From NCBI GenBank assembly GCA_029532415.1, contig JAQOTA010000061.1, forward strand, positions 62,001-126,000: a DNA stretch of 64,000 nt. The letters run 5' to 3'. Each line of letters begins with the position of its first letter. Position 1 is the stretch's first letter. A program made the translations under genes and the position numbers. Shown piece by piece: positions 24,374-36,681 of the stretch. The stretch comes from Marasmius tenuissimus. Lineage: Eukaryota; Basidiomycota; Agaricomycetes; Agaricales; Marasmiaceae. The notes below the pieces were generated by a model. That model did not search any database. It saw nothing but the letters and a program-made list of their open reading frames with translations, and was not told where the DNA came from.

Positions 24374-24860
24374 GGTGATTGGGAGGTAGTAGCGGCCGTC
24401 GAGGGGATCAGAGTCTCGGTTTCGAATAGAGAAAAACACTATTGTACCGTGCAGTACGGTAGGTACCCGTCGATGGTATCTACCTATTTCTTGAAATTCT
24501 TAACGTATATGAGGTATGCTCGGTCTCAAATCTAAACTGTGTTTTGCCGTCTGAGGAACCGCGCGCGGGGGAAGTAATCCGACACAGCTTATGATTACTT
24601 GTGAAGTTCGAACCGTTCGTCTTATCCCGGTTGAGCGACCGATGACTGTGTACCCTCTACACCATGGGGCTTTATGCCAGCAAGATACGGAGGATTATTG
24701 ACAGGTTAGCTCACATTAAGCTACAGTGTGATACGAGAGCCCGTGTAGGAAGGTTTATCCTCGTCGGGGCTACCCATTTCATCCATCTTTTCATTATGTG
24801 GATCACCTAAAGCAGCCGTGGAGTCATGTCGTCAAAAAATAGACAAAACAGAACGAATGG

Positions 24861-26515
24861 TCAGTTCGCACCGAGTATCAACTTGGGATAGCCATAACCT
24901 CGAGCGTACTGCTCCCCGGGCCGCTCCCGATTTTTGCTGCGCAGGTACCTTTCTACGAGCTTGTAATCATTGGCGTACCAGGACGATCCGATCCAGGTCC
25001 TCAGTCTGAGTTGAGGATTCCCATGTCTCTCCCAATCGCTCTTCGGAATGATCGAATTTCCATCTGGATCGGATGCCCAGTAATAAAGGGACGAGCCAGG
25101 AGGGGGACACCGTATGCAGTACATCCCATTGATGTAATCGACGCGGAGAGGCGGAACGATAAGGTACGCAGGCGTGGGACCGGCCGGAGGGTCACAGGAA
25201 ATGTCACCAACAATAGTGAATCCAATTTCATCGATGAGATCTGGAAAGTTGTTCGTGAGGCAAAGGTGTGAATGAGAATGTGAAGTAGGTGCCAACATGT
25301 CTGGTTGTGTGCAGCCGAGTGAAACTGGTTAAGATAAGCGACTCGTAAAGTGCTCCGGTCTCCTAATGGAAGGCACAGGGAGAAGCGTAGGTTCAATTGT
25401 GCGTTGCGGTTATTTTGACGTAGATCAACACGTGAAGGTACTAATGCAGTCAGTAAAGAGAGTATGAAGAAAGAACGGGACATACTGCATTTGGAATAAC
25501 TTGCTTCGATGTTGTGGCTCTGATTCTCTAAGCTCCACTCGGGGGACGGAGCGGATGGAAAGTAGGCAAGTATCCCAGACCTCCGGCGGTTCAAGACCGT
25601 GCCAAAGGTTAAAATACTATATCGTGTGAGTTTTGAGAGGCTGGTTTGCCAGACCTTTCCCACTGACGCGATTAGGTATGAAAAGTCACCAAAATTCTGC
25701 TCAAAGCGAGTGACGATCTCGGCAGCATTGAGCTGGGGACAGGTACTTTGGGGGAGTGGAGTCGGCGCATAGTTAGACAGGGGTTCTTTCGGTGAGGCGG
25801 AGGCAAAAGCATCGTAGAGCCAGGTTCTGCTCTTGAGATCAAATGTCCAATCCGACCACCACAGTGAGACAGGCTATTGAGCTATTATTTCCCAGTCATG
25901 GTCAGCACCAATGCCAGCCAACTCACCAGGATCATTACTTTTTCATGAACTCGAATGGATTGTGCCGCGACTTCCTGAAGTCATTTTAGCCGAGCCTGAG
26001 TACACAACAAAGTGCATACCTGCGTGTATAGAAGGTATGCATACACTATTCCATCCATGGGGTACCGAAGAGTAAAATCGTAGCCATTGGCCAATTCTGA
26101 AGTCCTTTACGACTCAGCTTTCATGAACAAAGTCCGCCACAGAAATCTCTGTACCTTCATGGAATAGGAAGGCCAGTGCGTGCGATCTTACCAAGCCCAG
26201 CATTTGAGGGAAATGTATCGTTCTGGCCGAATCTATCAGCGTCTGTTGTTCCTTCGACGGAAACCTAGCCCACCTGTGGCTTGAGTACGCCTCGTAGCAC
26301 TTTTTCCACAACTCCACGACTCTGTCAATACTCTTCACGCTCGCTTCTCTCAACTTTATTACTCACAATCCGTTTAGAATTGTCGTTGTTCTTGTCCACT
26401 GGCTCAAAAACATAGTACCGATCCAGTCATTGGTCGGGAATATTCTGACCGTCTGAAGTTGCTTTATAATCTTGACTCTTGCTTCCACCGGCTTCCGAAA
26501 TGGATTTTGAGCCAT
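24861..26515 (-). CDS. Multi-exon protein of unknown function
   Basis: On the minus strand a series of exons shares good splice sites. An ATG at 26515 starts MAQNPFRKPVEARVKII. Next come 26353-26114 (VVELWKKCYEAYSSHRW, FPQMLGLVRSHALAFLF), 26100-26025 (ANGYDFTLRYPMDGIVYAYL, then GTATGC), 25980-25930 (EVAAQSIRVHEKVMIL, then GTGAGT), 25880-25500 (LWWSDWTFDLKSRTWLYDAF onwards), and the last exon 25298-24861. That exon contains SLYYWASDPDGNSIIPKSDW and ends YARGYGYPKLIL. The last exon resembles, from memory, the C-termini of a large uncharacterised agaricomycete family with a Y-W-x-D-P-x-G motif and a final G-Y-P. Exon borders near 25350-25420 are not resolved. No catalytic motif, signal peptide or membrane helix is seen. 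Confidence 0.6.
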
Positions 26516-26604
26516 AGTGACGATGAACTCCATTTACTTTGACCACACCGGACCCTTCTGTAGGATTCGCCTTCGTAAATCTCCCGGAATCGACTCTGCC
26601 TCGG

Positions 26605-27001
26605 CTAGAACAGGCATGAGTTCAACTCTTTGTCGTGAAGTCCATGAGGACCGCGCACCATAAGCCGACTGTCTTCCGCCTCGCATCTCTCACAGCGACA
26701 TTGGTGTATGTTGGTGATGTATTCCGCGACGTGCTGAAATTGCTGATTGTCAACAAAGGTAAGATTGTGGGCATGGGGAATGAAGCTAGACATTGTGGTC
26801 GAGGTGAGTCAGGAACGTGGGGAATGAAAGTTGAATATGTGATGCACATATATGTATGGGACGGTTCCCTGATGCCTCGTACTTCACACGGAATGGCGGT
26901 ATGATAAGAAATATAGAACCCGTAACTAAGTGGTCTGAGAACATATCTTTGATTTGATATTCTTGTTGTCCCATCCCGGGGTACATCACTGTGGGTATCA
27001 T
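26605..27001 (-). CDS. Possible small gene or 5' part of the preceding gene
   Basis: Two overlapping minus-strand frames (27001-26786 and 26793-26605) could be joined by splicing. The second contains CRCERCEAEDSR, a cysteine cluster that is not a recognisable finger, and HNLTFVDNQQFQHVAEYI, which looks coding. It may be a separate short gene or the upstream part of the minus-strand gene ending at 24861. I recognise no family. Confidence 0.22.
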
Positions 27002-27479
27002 AATTGATGGGAAGATTGGCCTATGTAGCTCGACTCCAGGATGAGCTTTGATGAGCTAAGTTTCTATCGACATTCAGATATTGCCTTGCCTCGGTCGGCC
27101 ATGAGGCACGTTGCAATCCAAAAAGACGAGAGTCGTCACGTGGTTTCAGCCCGCCGCACGACAAACTCTTTCGTCCATTGTTCATGTCAGTCGCACACCT
27201 GATCGTGATTCAGATGATGGTAGTTGTAATCTACCTTTGACTCCTTTGCCAACTCAACCAATCCGGCCACTCACTCTCTATCAGAAGCTGCTGCATGGGG
27301 TCTAACAGAAAGGTGATTATTGGAACCTACTCGGGAAACACTCAATCGCGAGACTGACTGCCTCCACGCTCTGTTCTAGGGGCCTCTCAGACCTGCAAGG
27401 CGTGTTTGCTTTTGAAGCCATATCAACTTCAAGCGCGCATCGACGATCCTCACGGATATCAGTGAGTCCGAGTAACGAC

Positions 27480-27600
27480 CGTGTAACGAGTCCTGCTGAG
27501 CTTGAGAGCTTGCCTCATCGGCCGAAGCTTGAACTTAAGAGCAGCTCGACCATTCTTCGGGAACCTGGGACCGAAGTATCGGCTCGCTTATATAACTAGT
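27480..27600 (+). repeat. Repeat R1, upstream block of the intact F-box gene
   Basis: This is the first of five related blocks in the same orientation (others at 37640-37910, 47680-47965, 50200-50340 and 52000-52270). The core reads approximately CATCGGCCGAAG...TTGAG..CAGGTCAACC...CGGGAAC. R1 lies 300 bp before the ATG of the F-box gene and so probably includes its promoter. Confidence 0.65.
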
Positions 27601-27905
27601 TCTTGTTCTCGTTTTCCTTCTGTTTCTCAATGTCTTCCTACATCTCAGGTATCTCAAACTTGATACTTTTTCCCATTGATGGACCTGGCTTGAACCTCAA
27701 GATGGTCAAATGAAGCTTGTCACGGGACAAAAGTAGGAAAATGAATTAATCGCGCCTGTCATTCTGCCTGCCGACTTTGACAGCCCTGCAGCTCATGCAC
27801 TGCCTTGTGATGTCAACGTTCACTGCAGCTTGACCATTGACCACCACGACAGGGAGAGGACCAAATTGAAAGGTGAACTCGAACTACCAGCTACAGGCCC
27901 AAAGA

Positions 27906-30646
27906 ATGAGCACAACAGGAGCAAGTGGTCGTCGACAGTCATCTAGGCTCAAATCACAACCCGTCAAAGCTTTGAAGGAGAGTTCCGATTCGGAGGATGA
28001 CAAGCCTAAGGCAACAAGGAGAAGTCATCCGAAGAGATTGAGAGAGGAGGAATGTTTACGAGTTGGAGACAATTTAGGTGAGTACTGGATGTTGGCCTAC
28101 CGGAGGACGATGATCACTAACTGCTTGTAGGTTCACCATCGAAAAAGAAACGAACTAGATCCGGAAAGCTCAGTCTCTTGCCGACAATGCCTTTGGATGT
28201 GCTATACACCGTAGGTCATTTCTCTGAGTTTCATTTGTTCCACATTGACATCCTTTCTCAAACTTCTGTTACTCAGATCTTCAGTTACCTTCCGCCAAAA
28301 TCCCTGCTCTCTCTAACCCGCGTGAACCATACCTTCCGCACAACATTATTATCTCCCGAAATGACATTCATCTGGACCCGTACTCGGAAGTCATGCAAGG
28401 CCCCGGATCCCTGGGAGGGCGTAGGCGAGGTCGACTGGGTTCGGTTACTATTTGGGAGTACCAACTGTCAGGTACGTGCTTTTGTCTTCATCCTGTTGTG
28501 ACGTACAATACTAATGATCATTGACATTCGACAGTCTTGCGGAAACAAAGGCGTTCATCGGATCGAATTCTTGCTGATGCAAAGGATTTGTTTCGCGTGT
28601 GTCAAAGCGAAGTACGTTTTGCTCTGTCAGGGCCTAATTATCGAGTCTGACCTACCTACGCTATAGTGGTGTCAGCAAACGTCGATTCAAACAGGTCTAC
28701 CCCGACGAGGATAAGATTGCCTTGGATCTCGTCAGTCCCACGGATGGTACGCTCTTTTTCGGGGCTGCTCTTGACATATTATCTGACCTGCAGATTGATG
28801 TAGGTGGACAAAGGACAGGCCACACAAGATACTACAGCCGTAAAGAAATCGACCGGGTACTCGAGCATGTCAGCAATTGCAAGACCCCGGATGAGTTGGA
28901 CGCTTATGTTAAAGAGAGGAACGCATATCTTGAGAGACTCGCTAGTGTATGTTCTGTTCTCCGATCTGAACTCCGGAACCGTTACTAATATGAACCTCTC
29001 TTCACCAGCATGCACGTTTATGCTACCAATGGGTCGAGAGCGATTATACCCGAATGGCGGTAGAAGCTTGTAACGCGACAGAGGAGAGGTTTACTGCGTA
29101 GGTTTCTGCCATTGTCAGCCATTTCGACCACGCCGTGCTTATTCCACCTTTTCAATGCGACAGGATCAAGTTCCGTCTACGGGAAATGAACTTCGTCGAT
29201 GAGGATATTGAGCGTATCAAATACGAAGATGGGGTTTTGAAGGATAAGCCTCTGACCGAACGGGGTATGCTTTCACTTTCATTATTACCTCTTCTTCCCT
29301 GCAATCTAACATCTGTCATCTCTTTGTCTCGCTGTTCAGCCTGGGCGCGACTCAAACCGCAACTCACGGAAACCCTCATAAACTACCGAGTGCAACGTCT
29401 CTTATCCCTCTACTATACTCGAAGCTCCAACACTTCCAACACGACCACCCTTGCTGTTGTTACCTCCCGCTGCACCCTTATAATTCAACACTACCTGGCG
29501 TACAAACGAACTGTCTCGCCTTCGAAATGGCGAGACCTCCCGTTCCCATGCGCAGAAGCGGTGTTTTCGTTACCCTCGATAAAACGAATCATTGGGTTAC
29601 CCGATGAAATCGAAGTCACCGCTCAGAATGTACACGACGCGGTCATAGACGGGGAATTTGGTGAAGAACTCGAGGGTGTGGTCGGAAACATAAGAAACAC
29701 CGTCTTATGCGACTATAGGGTCAGCGGCAGGCAAAGCGCATTCTGGAAGTGGCTTGGATTGGACTCGAGAAATACCCTGCCTGGCGCGGCGTCGGGATCG
29801 GAGCAAGCCCAACCACCAGAGTTCAATAGGGAGGATATCCTCCTCAACCCAGCAACCGTCCAATATCGATGTTACACGTGCAGAGCAGTTTGTTCGTCTG
29901 CTTTTACGCTCATGCGCCACTTGACAGGGCCTTGCTACATAAGATCTGGTTCTGCAACGTCGTACTCGGGAACATTCGATACGTTCCATTCACGAACGGC
30001 TGCAGGTCTTGTTTGGGCGACGTTTGGAAAGGAGAGGATGTACGATGCGACGGCTGATGAGATGGATGAGAGGGGGGAGTGGTATCGGTGTTTGATGTGC
30101 CCAAGTACGAATTCAAGTACTGAGAATGACGGTGAGGGTCGAAGTGCAGGTTTTGTGGGAACTTGGAGAGAATGTGTGAGTGTTCTTGATGCTATTTCTC
30201 CGTGGTTCGCTTGGTTCCGATACAAGGGCTGACTATAAATACTCAGATCGCTCATGCATTCGAGAAAACAACCCTTGATGCTCCGGGTGGGTACAACTGG
30301 AACCTGACGCATGAGACTCTACGAGATCAGGGTCCTGAAGACCCCATATACCAAACCCTTGACCGAACGGAAGTGGAGAAAATGCACTTGAAGGATAGGC
30401 GGATGTGCTGGTCATGTGCTCGGTGTGCTGTCAATTTCGAGAACCTATGGGCCAGGGAGAGAGTGATCGGGCATTTGAAGGACGAGTAAGTGTTGTGGCA
30501 GCCACTTTGTGGTTTGGACGACATTGCTGATGGTCCCTTTCAGGCATCAGGTTTCAGAGCCGCGTTTTCCGATGGATATATTCTATGCGGCTTGGAATGA
30601 GAAGCCGCAAGCTCATAAGCAGAGTACGAATATGTCGACGTCTTGA
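27906..30646 (+). CDS. F-box protein with C-terminal cysteine/histidine motifs
   Basis: The gene starts at ATG 27906 with a basic, Ser-rich leader (RRQSSRLKSQPVKALKE; TRRSHPKRLREEE). Introns are supported at 28078-28130, 28211-28276 and 28472-28534, with further ones near 28618-28667, 28985-29010, 29280-29340, 30175-30246 and 30489-30543. The F-box spans the second intron: LSLLPTMPLDVLYT|IFSYLPPKSL, then LSLTRVNHTFRTTLLSP. Such boxes bind Skp1 and bring substrates to SCF ubiquitin ligases. Downstream are a helical part (YSRKEIDRVLEHVSNC; VKERNAYLERLAS) and several Cys/His pairs (YRCYTCRAVCSS...RHLTGPC; WYRCLMCP; CWSCARCAVNF...VIGHLKDEH) that may form zinc-binding fingers. The stop is at 30644-30646. 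Two decayed paralogues lie downstream, so this is the apparent source copy. The substrate is unknown. Confidence 0.8.
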
Positions 30647-31516
30647 ATAGGGATATCGTCGCTGTTCCTTGATTGCAGTGCTTGATATGGTTATTAATTA
30701 GGTCAATAATATCTGCGCCAGGTTCCAACGATGACCATACCGCACTGACAGATTGACATCCGCGCTCTCGAGAATCGACATCTATCCTGACAACACTGGA
30801 CCTGACAACACTGGACCTGCCCACTTGCGGGAGTTGCCTGCGGAAGTGTTCGGGATCTGAAAAATCCCTGTGCTCACCCAGTTCAAATATCGCAACACTC
30901 CATCTGAGCTTCTCTCGATTTCACCCATTGTTTCAATGATCGTTGTAGGATTAGATCATTGATTAGATTGGCGCCCCAAATGTCGGGACCGTTTTGAGCC
31001 CCCGCCAAGATCCTGAACCCAATTCTCAAAGTGTTCTACGCCTTCGGCACTTCCCAGCTCAACCCGCTGTTAGAGCGCGGCGTCGTGATGCCTGTATACA
31101 TACTGCACCACATATCCTACTTTATATCTCAACGCCTCGCCAAAGACCTCTCGATTTTGTGTGTGAAGATCACCTCGCCGCGCGACAGATCAAGCTTCAC
31201 TCGAGAAATGAGAAGTAAATGTAATGAATGTGCACAAAGGGATGGGTAATCTCGAAATGGACGAGAGATTAAGCGGTGACTAGAGTATGAATACCATAAC
31301 TGTAATGAGCGTGAGCGTGCAACGAGTGGAAGTATTGTGGTGATTGAACATGTATGAGCCTGGATCATGCCATTGTCTTTTTGACACGATCGAATACCAT
31401 AGCTTTGACTCCCAAGATCAGGTCCCTCCTATAAAAGAAAAAGCCTCCTTCCGAAAAAAGCACCCAAAAAAGCACCCAATTATCAAATGCTTCAGAACCT
31501 GTTCTCCAGTTTTCCG

Positions 31517-33231
31517 TCAGAATCGAGGATTGTCGTGAGCTTCTCGACGTATGTCAATGATGGTTTGGGTCACTGGTTCAGCCGGGGAGGACTTCTGATC
31601 CCGAATAATGGTCTCCATGAATGATTTTTCGTCATGGACGGCAATCCCGAGAGACACTCGAACAATGATCAAGACCGAGGCGATCCCCTGTACAGATCTA
31701 AGTCGCGCCACTCTGGTACCTTCGAGCTGAGCACTTACCATGACATAAATTGAAGAATCGAAGGTGACATCAACCACTGCCATCGAGCTCATGTACTCGG
31801 TCTCAGTCCCCTTTTTATGCAAAACAGACACCGCATACGTGAGCAAGACGGTCGGGTATATCAATCCTGACTCTAGGCTGGAGTTTTGAAAAAGAAGTTA
31901 GCGGCCCCTCCTCATCTTTCTCGAGAGAATATAAAGACTTGCGTTGCTGAAATGATGGTCCGGTACATCTTGCGTGGCTTACTGTCCGGTGGCAGGTATT
32001 GATTGACGCGACGCGTGATGAATAAGATGCGACCCGCTTTAACATGTTAGTAGAGTCAATATTGTAAATGGCGGAAACTAGAGGGCTCACCAATTAGCAA
32101 GGTTAAGACGACATTGCTAGTGAAGGTAGACAAAGCGAACACTACGAGGGGAAAACTCGCGAAGGACATCTGACTGGTGAGTATGGCTCCATAGACCCCG
32201 AGTACTGGGTACGGAACAGCATAGAAAAACGTCAACTGAGAATCTACGTCCCAGCCCAGATTGAATAGCACCTACTACTAGTTCCAAGGCAAAACAACAT
32301 GGGTACCAGTATAACCCGCATTTTGCAATCCCAAATGAGGTAGCAGCGCCACAACTGGTCCGACTTTCAGTTGACCACTATCATACAAGTTAGGAATTAT
32401 GACACTTGCTCACCATAAGAAAGTCGGTAATCCCCCTGATCCATCGAGAACAGAATAATTTAGCAAGCACCACTTTCCTGCTCCGGTAGGATGGCTCACT
32501 TTGCTACAATTGTGAGCATCAACACAGCGAGTTTCATCCACTGAAGAGGGCTCCTGATGTGGGTTAACACTAACGAAAGATTGACTCAAACGGATGGGAC
32601 CTGCTTACTCTAATGAACTCAATTCGATCTTCAGATCAGCCAAATATTGTTTTTCCTCAGGTGTGAGTTGGGCACGAGCGGCGGCGGCATCATTGAAGAT
32701 GGGAAGGTCGGTCGTATACCGGATTAGCGAGGCTTGATTTTCGATTGAATACATGGTGTATCGAAGACCGTACCCAATGGTTGCTGTAATGTATATGACG
32801 GTTATCAGGACACAGTGAACCCGGCGACGATTCCTTCTTCGTGTAAGGAGAATATACATGCATAACACGTAGAGAATGGTGTAGAGCCCTGGGTGAGTTT
32901 CAGCGCAAGGGAGAGTCGGATTAGAATGAAAGGTTTTTGGTACCGTAGAGCGCCGACCCGATCTAGAACCGTGGACCGTCAAATATGGCAGGGAGTTGGA
33001 AGTAGTTTCAGGACGTACGGTATTCAGAAGCTGTATCTCCGAGGTGAGGACAAAGCAGTCATATCTGGAATCGGAGCCTTCTCGAGGGTGGCACTTCATT
33101 AGATCCTCGAGTTGACGGGGTGGGAGTAATGGGGGGTTATGGCGGAAGGTCTTGATGTATCTATCAAGGGCCCATGAGTATAAGTATTTGTGGCTTTGCT
33201 CACAAATATAACATATGGTCGCATCACTCAA
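31517..33231 (-). CDS. Seven-helix membrane protein, copy 1
   Basis: Minus-strand exons encode a chain of hydrophobic segments: GLYTILYVLCMYILL then RRVHCVLITVIYITATIGYG, a segment near 32240-32110 (AVPYPVLGVYGAIL, SFPLVVFALSTFTSNVV), then a helix after LESGLIYPTVLLTYAVSV (31864), and VDVTFDSSIYVMV|GIASVLIIVRVSLG across an intron at about 31688-31739. The order (helices, a basic cytoplasmic stretch RKMYRTIISAT, LESGL, a final helix, then an acidic tail beginning HDEKSFMETII) fits a large uncharacterised family of seven-helix, receptor-like proteins in Agaricomycetes. A short extracellular N-terminal part (DCFVLTSEIQLLNTVRP) precedes helix 1. The start codon is not resolved. The gene converges on the F-box gene and belongs to the duplicated module. 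Ligand and coupling are unknown. Confidence 0.7.
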
Positions 33232-33273
33232 GGTCGGTAAGTAATGATTTACGGAGCACTTCCCGCTCAGCCT

Positions 33274-33612
33274 TTAGCGTGTGGCGCAACGGCATCTTGA
33301 TACATTGCTGTCGGGTTCCAGAAGACCACGTCGTCTAAGGAACGAAATTATCTGATACAGAATTCGAACATCAAAAGATGTGAGCTCATCAGCGTTTTGA
33401 GTTCTGACAACCTGAACAGTCCTCCGAGGAGTCCGTTTCAACCCTAAATCTTCCACTTCTGATGCTTCAACTCCAAGACTAGCATCCTCTAGATCTGCCC
33501 CAGGCTTAACGGATACTACCTTTTTGTCCAGTTGTTCAAGACTGTTTAATGAGATTGGGCCCGAAACGTACAGGAAAGGAAGTGTAATGATTGATATCCG
33601 ACATAGGATCAT
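33274..33612 (-). CDS. Possible secreted small protein or 5' exon of the membrane gene
   Basis: A minus-strand frame of 112 codons starts with a signal-peptide-like segment (CRISIITLPFLYVSGPIS), followed by a charged region (KKVVSVKPGADLED). It ends about 40 bp before the frame of the seven-helix gene. Part of it (around 33340-33400) has weak DNA similarity to 49380-49440 near another module copy. It may be the first exon of the membrane gene or an independent gene; codon evidence is thin. Confidence 0.3.
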   Translation of the reverse strand: MILCRISIITLPFLYVSGPISLNSLEQLDKKVVSVKPGADLEDASLGVEASEVEDLGLKRTPRRTVQVVRTQNADELTSFDVRILYQIISFLRRRGLLEPDSNVSRCRCATR

Positions 33613-33918
33613 AGCCCTACGCCTGATAGATTGCTACGTGTCATGATTTTACTAAGGGACTCTAGGAGTAAGGATATCGTACCCACGCCGACCTATATCA
33701 GACCACGAGCATGGTCGCCGTCTAAAGCTTCCTCGTTGTCTCTGTGCAACACGCTGGTCTATTATTCATGTCCTCAGCCTCCTCTGGTTTGAGATTTGAG
33801 AGGATTCCGCGATACTATTGACCATGTCCTAAGATCCCGGACGGACATTCTATATTTGACTAGTAACGAGATAATTTGACGGTAGACATGTAAGAGTAGA
33901 CGCCCGAGAATCATGGCG

Positions 33919-33966
33919 TATCCCATCGTCTGTGTATCCCATCGTCTGTGTACCCCATCGTCTGTT
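33919..33966. repeat. Three tandem 16-bp units
   Basis: TATCCCATCGTCTGTG is repeated three times head to tail, with one substitution and a changed last base in the third unit. It lies in non-coding DNA upstream of the membrane gene. Confidence 0.8.
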
Positions 33967-35702
33967 CGTGTCAGAAATCAGAAGGCGGAGATCGAGGATC
34001 CAACAGGATACCCGAACGAAAGGTCAACACCTGCTCCACACTGTCAATGTCATCAGAGACTATAGGCTGGTGAGCACCGGGCCTTCATCAATGTCAAAAA
34101 TAGTCGAAGAGTTAGGTGAAGCGGGCAGGAATATAAACGATAAGTGAGCATCATCTTCATATTCGCCTCTGAGTCTCTTCCAGGCCTGACTCTGCTCGTC
34201 TCCGATAAAGGATGATACATTATCAACGAACGTAGCACTCTCTACGCGGTAAAGGTGAAATCAATCAAACCCCCAATGAGCCGGTAAGCTAGATCCGCAG
34301 CCCACCGGATCTGATCGACACTTCGGCGGGGCATGATAAAACAGAGGGCTATGAGGTCTATTAGGACGGCATACATCACAGTGAACGAAGACGCTGGAGA
34401 ACGGAGATTTGGTATCTCAAGCGGCATATGTGGATTTTAAAAATCAGACGTCGGTAAAGCAGACCCACCGTACCCATATACAGTGATACACTGCAGCAAA
34501 ACAAACGGGCTCTGCGGGTCACAAGTGATATCAATTATCAAGTCCAAGGATGGGATTAGAGAAGACCCTGATGTCTGTAAGAGCTTTGGGGCATTTGGCC
34601 CGTCGAGACCAATGTTCAGCGGAGAAACACCGAGCCATCAGACGAGAGAAGAGCTATCGGAAGCGGGGAAAGTACCCCTGAGGAATCACCAATAGCGGGA
34701 ACTGCAGTTATAAAGGTATAAACACAGCTCAGAGGAAGGAAGGAGACGCCACCATAAGGTCCACGGCATAGGAACCGAGAATGAAATGACTATAGAAGAC
34801 AAGACAGGCAAAACAAAATCAGGACCAAGGGGTAAGCGAGAGGTGATGGTGATGTGCTTTGTAAGACCGACTGGGGCGGTCTATTCTCTAAGAGCACATG
34901 TATTTTCAGTGTGGCTTTTGAATCCACAAGGGTGAGAAAAGTTCATCGAGAAGGTAGGGACCGCTACACATTATCTTCTCCCGAAAAGCGAGCTTCTTTT
35001 AAACACAAACTACTGCCCGTTTTTGCAGCCTTCATTCATTCACGAATCCGAGTCTCACAGGACGTGGATACTGGCCCTAACTCTGAGGCCGAACGAGCGA
35101 ATGGCTTGATACATGTTATTCTCGACAAAGAATCACAAGGGTGTGCACGAGTGAAAGTGATATGGTGAAGTGATATCTGGGCCATCCGTTCGATGTTGGT
35201 AAAATAAAATATACGAATAGTACGACAAAATGAATGGCTCATTCAAGCCTTGAGTGGGTAATTCATAGTAATAGAGCGCCGTACGTCGAGGAGACCGCCA
35301 GGCGAGGGAGGGAGAATCTCCTCGCCAGCCTAATCGTAGCCTTGAAGGCGATTGGTACGACAAAAAGAAAAAAAATAAGACGGAAGAGAGGTACATTGGG
35401 CTGAGGAAGAGAGTGAAGAGCGACGAGCGGGTGACAGAATTAGTGTGAATACTCTCGCTTTGGATTGGGGAATATTGCGGGCAATAAGACCTCAAGAGGA
35501 ACGGGGCCTATCTAATTTCACGTTCACGTACATTCCATGGTACATGAGGTACGTGAATCGGTACGTGAATGAACGTGAATTTAGCATTTTGATACGCGAG
35601 GTACGTGAAATGATGGCAAAACTTAGCCACTGTTTCTGAACACCAGGGGACATAGCCACAATCTCTCAATATTCTGTATGTATGAGTCTTACTGGTATCT
35701 CT
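33967..35702. other. Intergenic, no supportable gene
   Basis: Short frames only. Bases 35520-35610 contain at least four imperfect copies of TACGTGAAT / ACGTGAATG spaced irregularly, a local repeat of unknown meaning. I see no RNA gene or transposon end before 35703. Confidence 0.45.
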
Positions 35703-36678
35703 CACTGGGGGCATTTTGATGTCAGATTCCACCTGTATGTAACATGTCATATTGTAGTCATATCTGATAGGACACTGTGACCAAGTAAAGAGTTTTTTGT
35801 ATTAAATTACAATCATTCTGAGCGGTAGGTAGTAAGAAATAACCCCGCAGGCACAAGCATCAACATGAAGGTATTGTCTGAACTGTGTTCGAGCTGATGC
35901 CGGGTGATATTCTGGGACAAAGGGAAGTCGGGAGTGTAAAGGCCGTCCCCTTGGCAGTGGCATTGGGTCCAGTCCGCCTCAGGACTGGCGACCTATCAAG
36001 CCCGTCTTTCTGTGAGACTCGGTTTATTCAACTTTAAACATGGTTTTTTTTTCGTGAGCTTTGGAGAAACGCGAAGGTTTAAATTGGGTTTAAAGATGAT
36101 AGATACACTGAAGTCGATGCTAACGTCTAGTCTCCAGATAGATCTTGTGAGGTTAAAACATTAGAAAACAGTAGGAACCCGGTGCCGTACCGGATTGTCT
36201 CCGGCATCAACATTAACGACACCATCGTGGGGCCGTCGCATCGGGATACTCGCCGCCGTGGCTTCTCTTTCAGTTCCTGCCAGGAAATCCGGCGGAGGGG
36301 GGATTTCAGGCGTAAAAACCACTTACGGGTTCTCAGGTTGGTAGCTGTCCTCACAGTTTGCCGCTGAGTGCCGACGCAGGCCACTGATCTTGTTCTAGAA
36401 GAAAGCATTGGGCCACACAACCCGGTGGCCAGTGGAACCTGAAACCAATCACACATGCCCATTGGACCTAGCACCAGGCTCAACCTCGTTGTGTTTACAT
36501 CAGTGCTTGTCCCGCCTTCTACCCCAAAATATCATGCATATTAAACTATAGTTTTGGGTAGAAAGTGGGTAGAAAGTTCCTGTTGTGTCCTTTTTTTGGT
36601 CACGGAGGTCCTATCGTATATGACTGCAAACTGACATGTTATATACAGGTGGAATCTGACATCAAAATGCCCCCAGTG
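35703..36678. mobile_element. CACTA-like non-autonomous element E1 (976 bp)
   Basis: It starts CACTGGGGGCATTTTGATGT and ends with the reverse complement, with about 95 bp of TIR containing roughly nine mismatches. The 3-bp TSD is TCT on both sides (35700-35702 and 36679-36681). No transposase is encoded; the longest internal frame (36127-36483, minus) is unlike known transposases. E1 shares terminal sequence with E2-E4 but its TIR interior (CAGATTCCACCTGTATGTAA) is distinct, so it is a diverged subfamily. CACTG termini with 3-bp duplications fit the CACTA/CMC superfamily. Confidence 0.85.
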
Positions 36679-36681
36679 TCT

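Noticed and set aside
25001..25271. Frames opposite or overlapping the last exon of the minus-strand gene
   Set aside because: Shadows of the better-supported spliced model.
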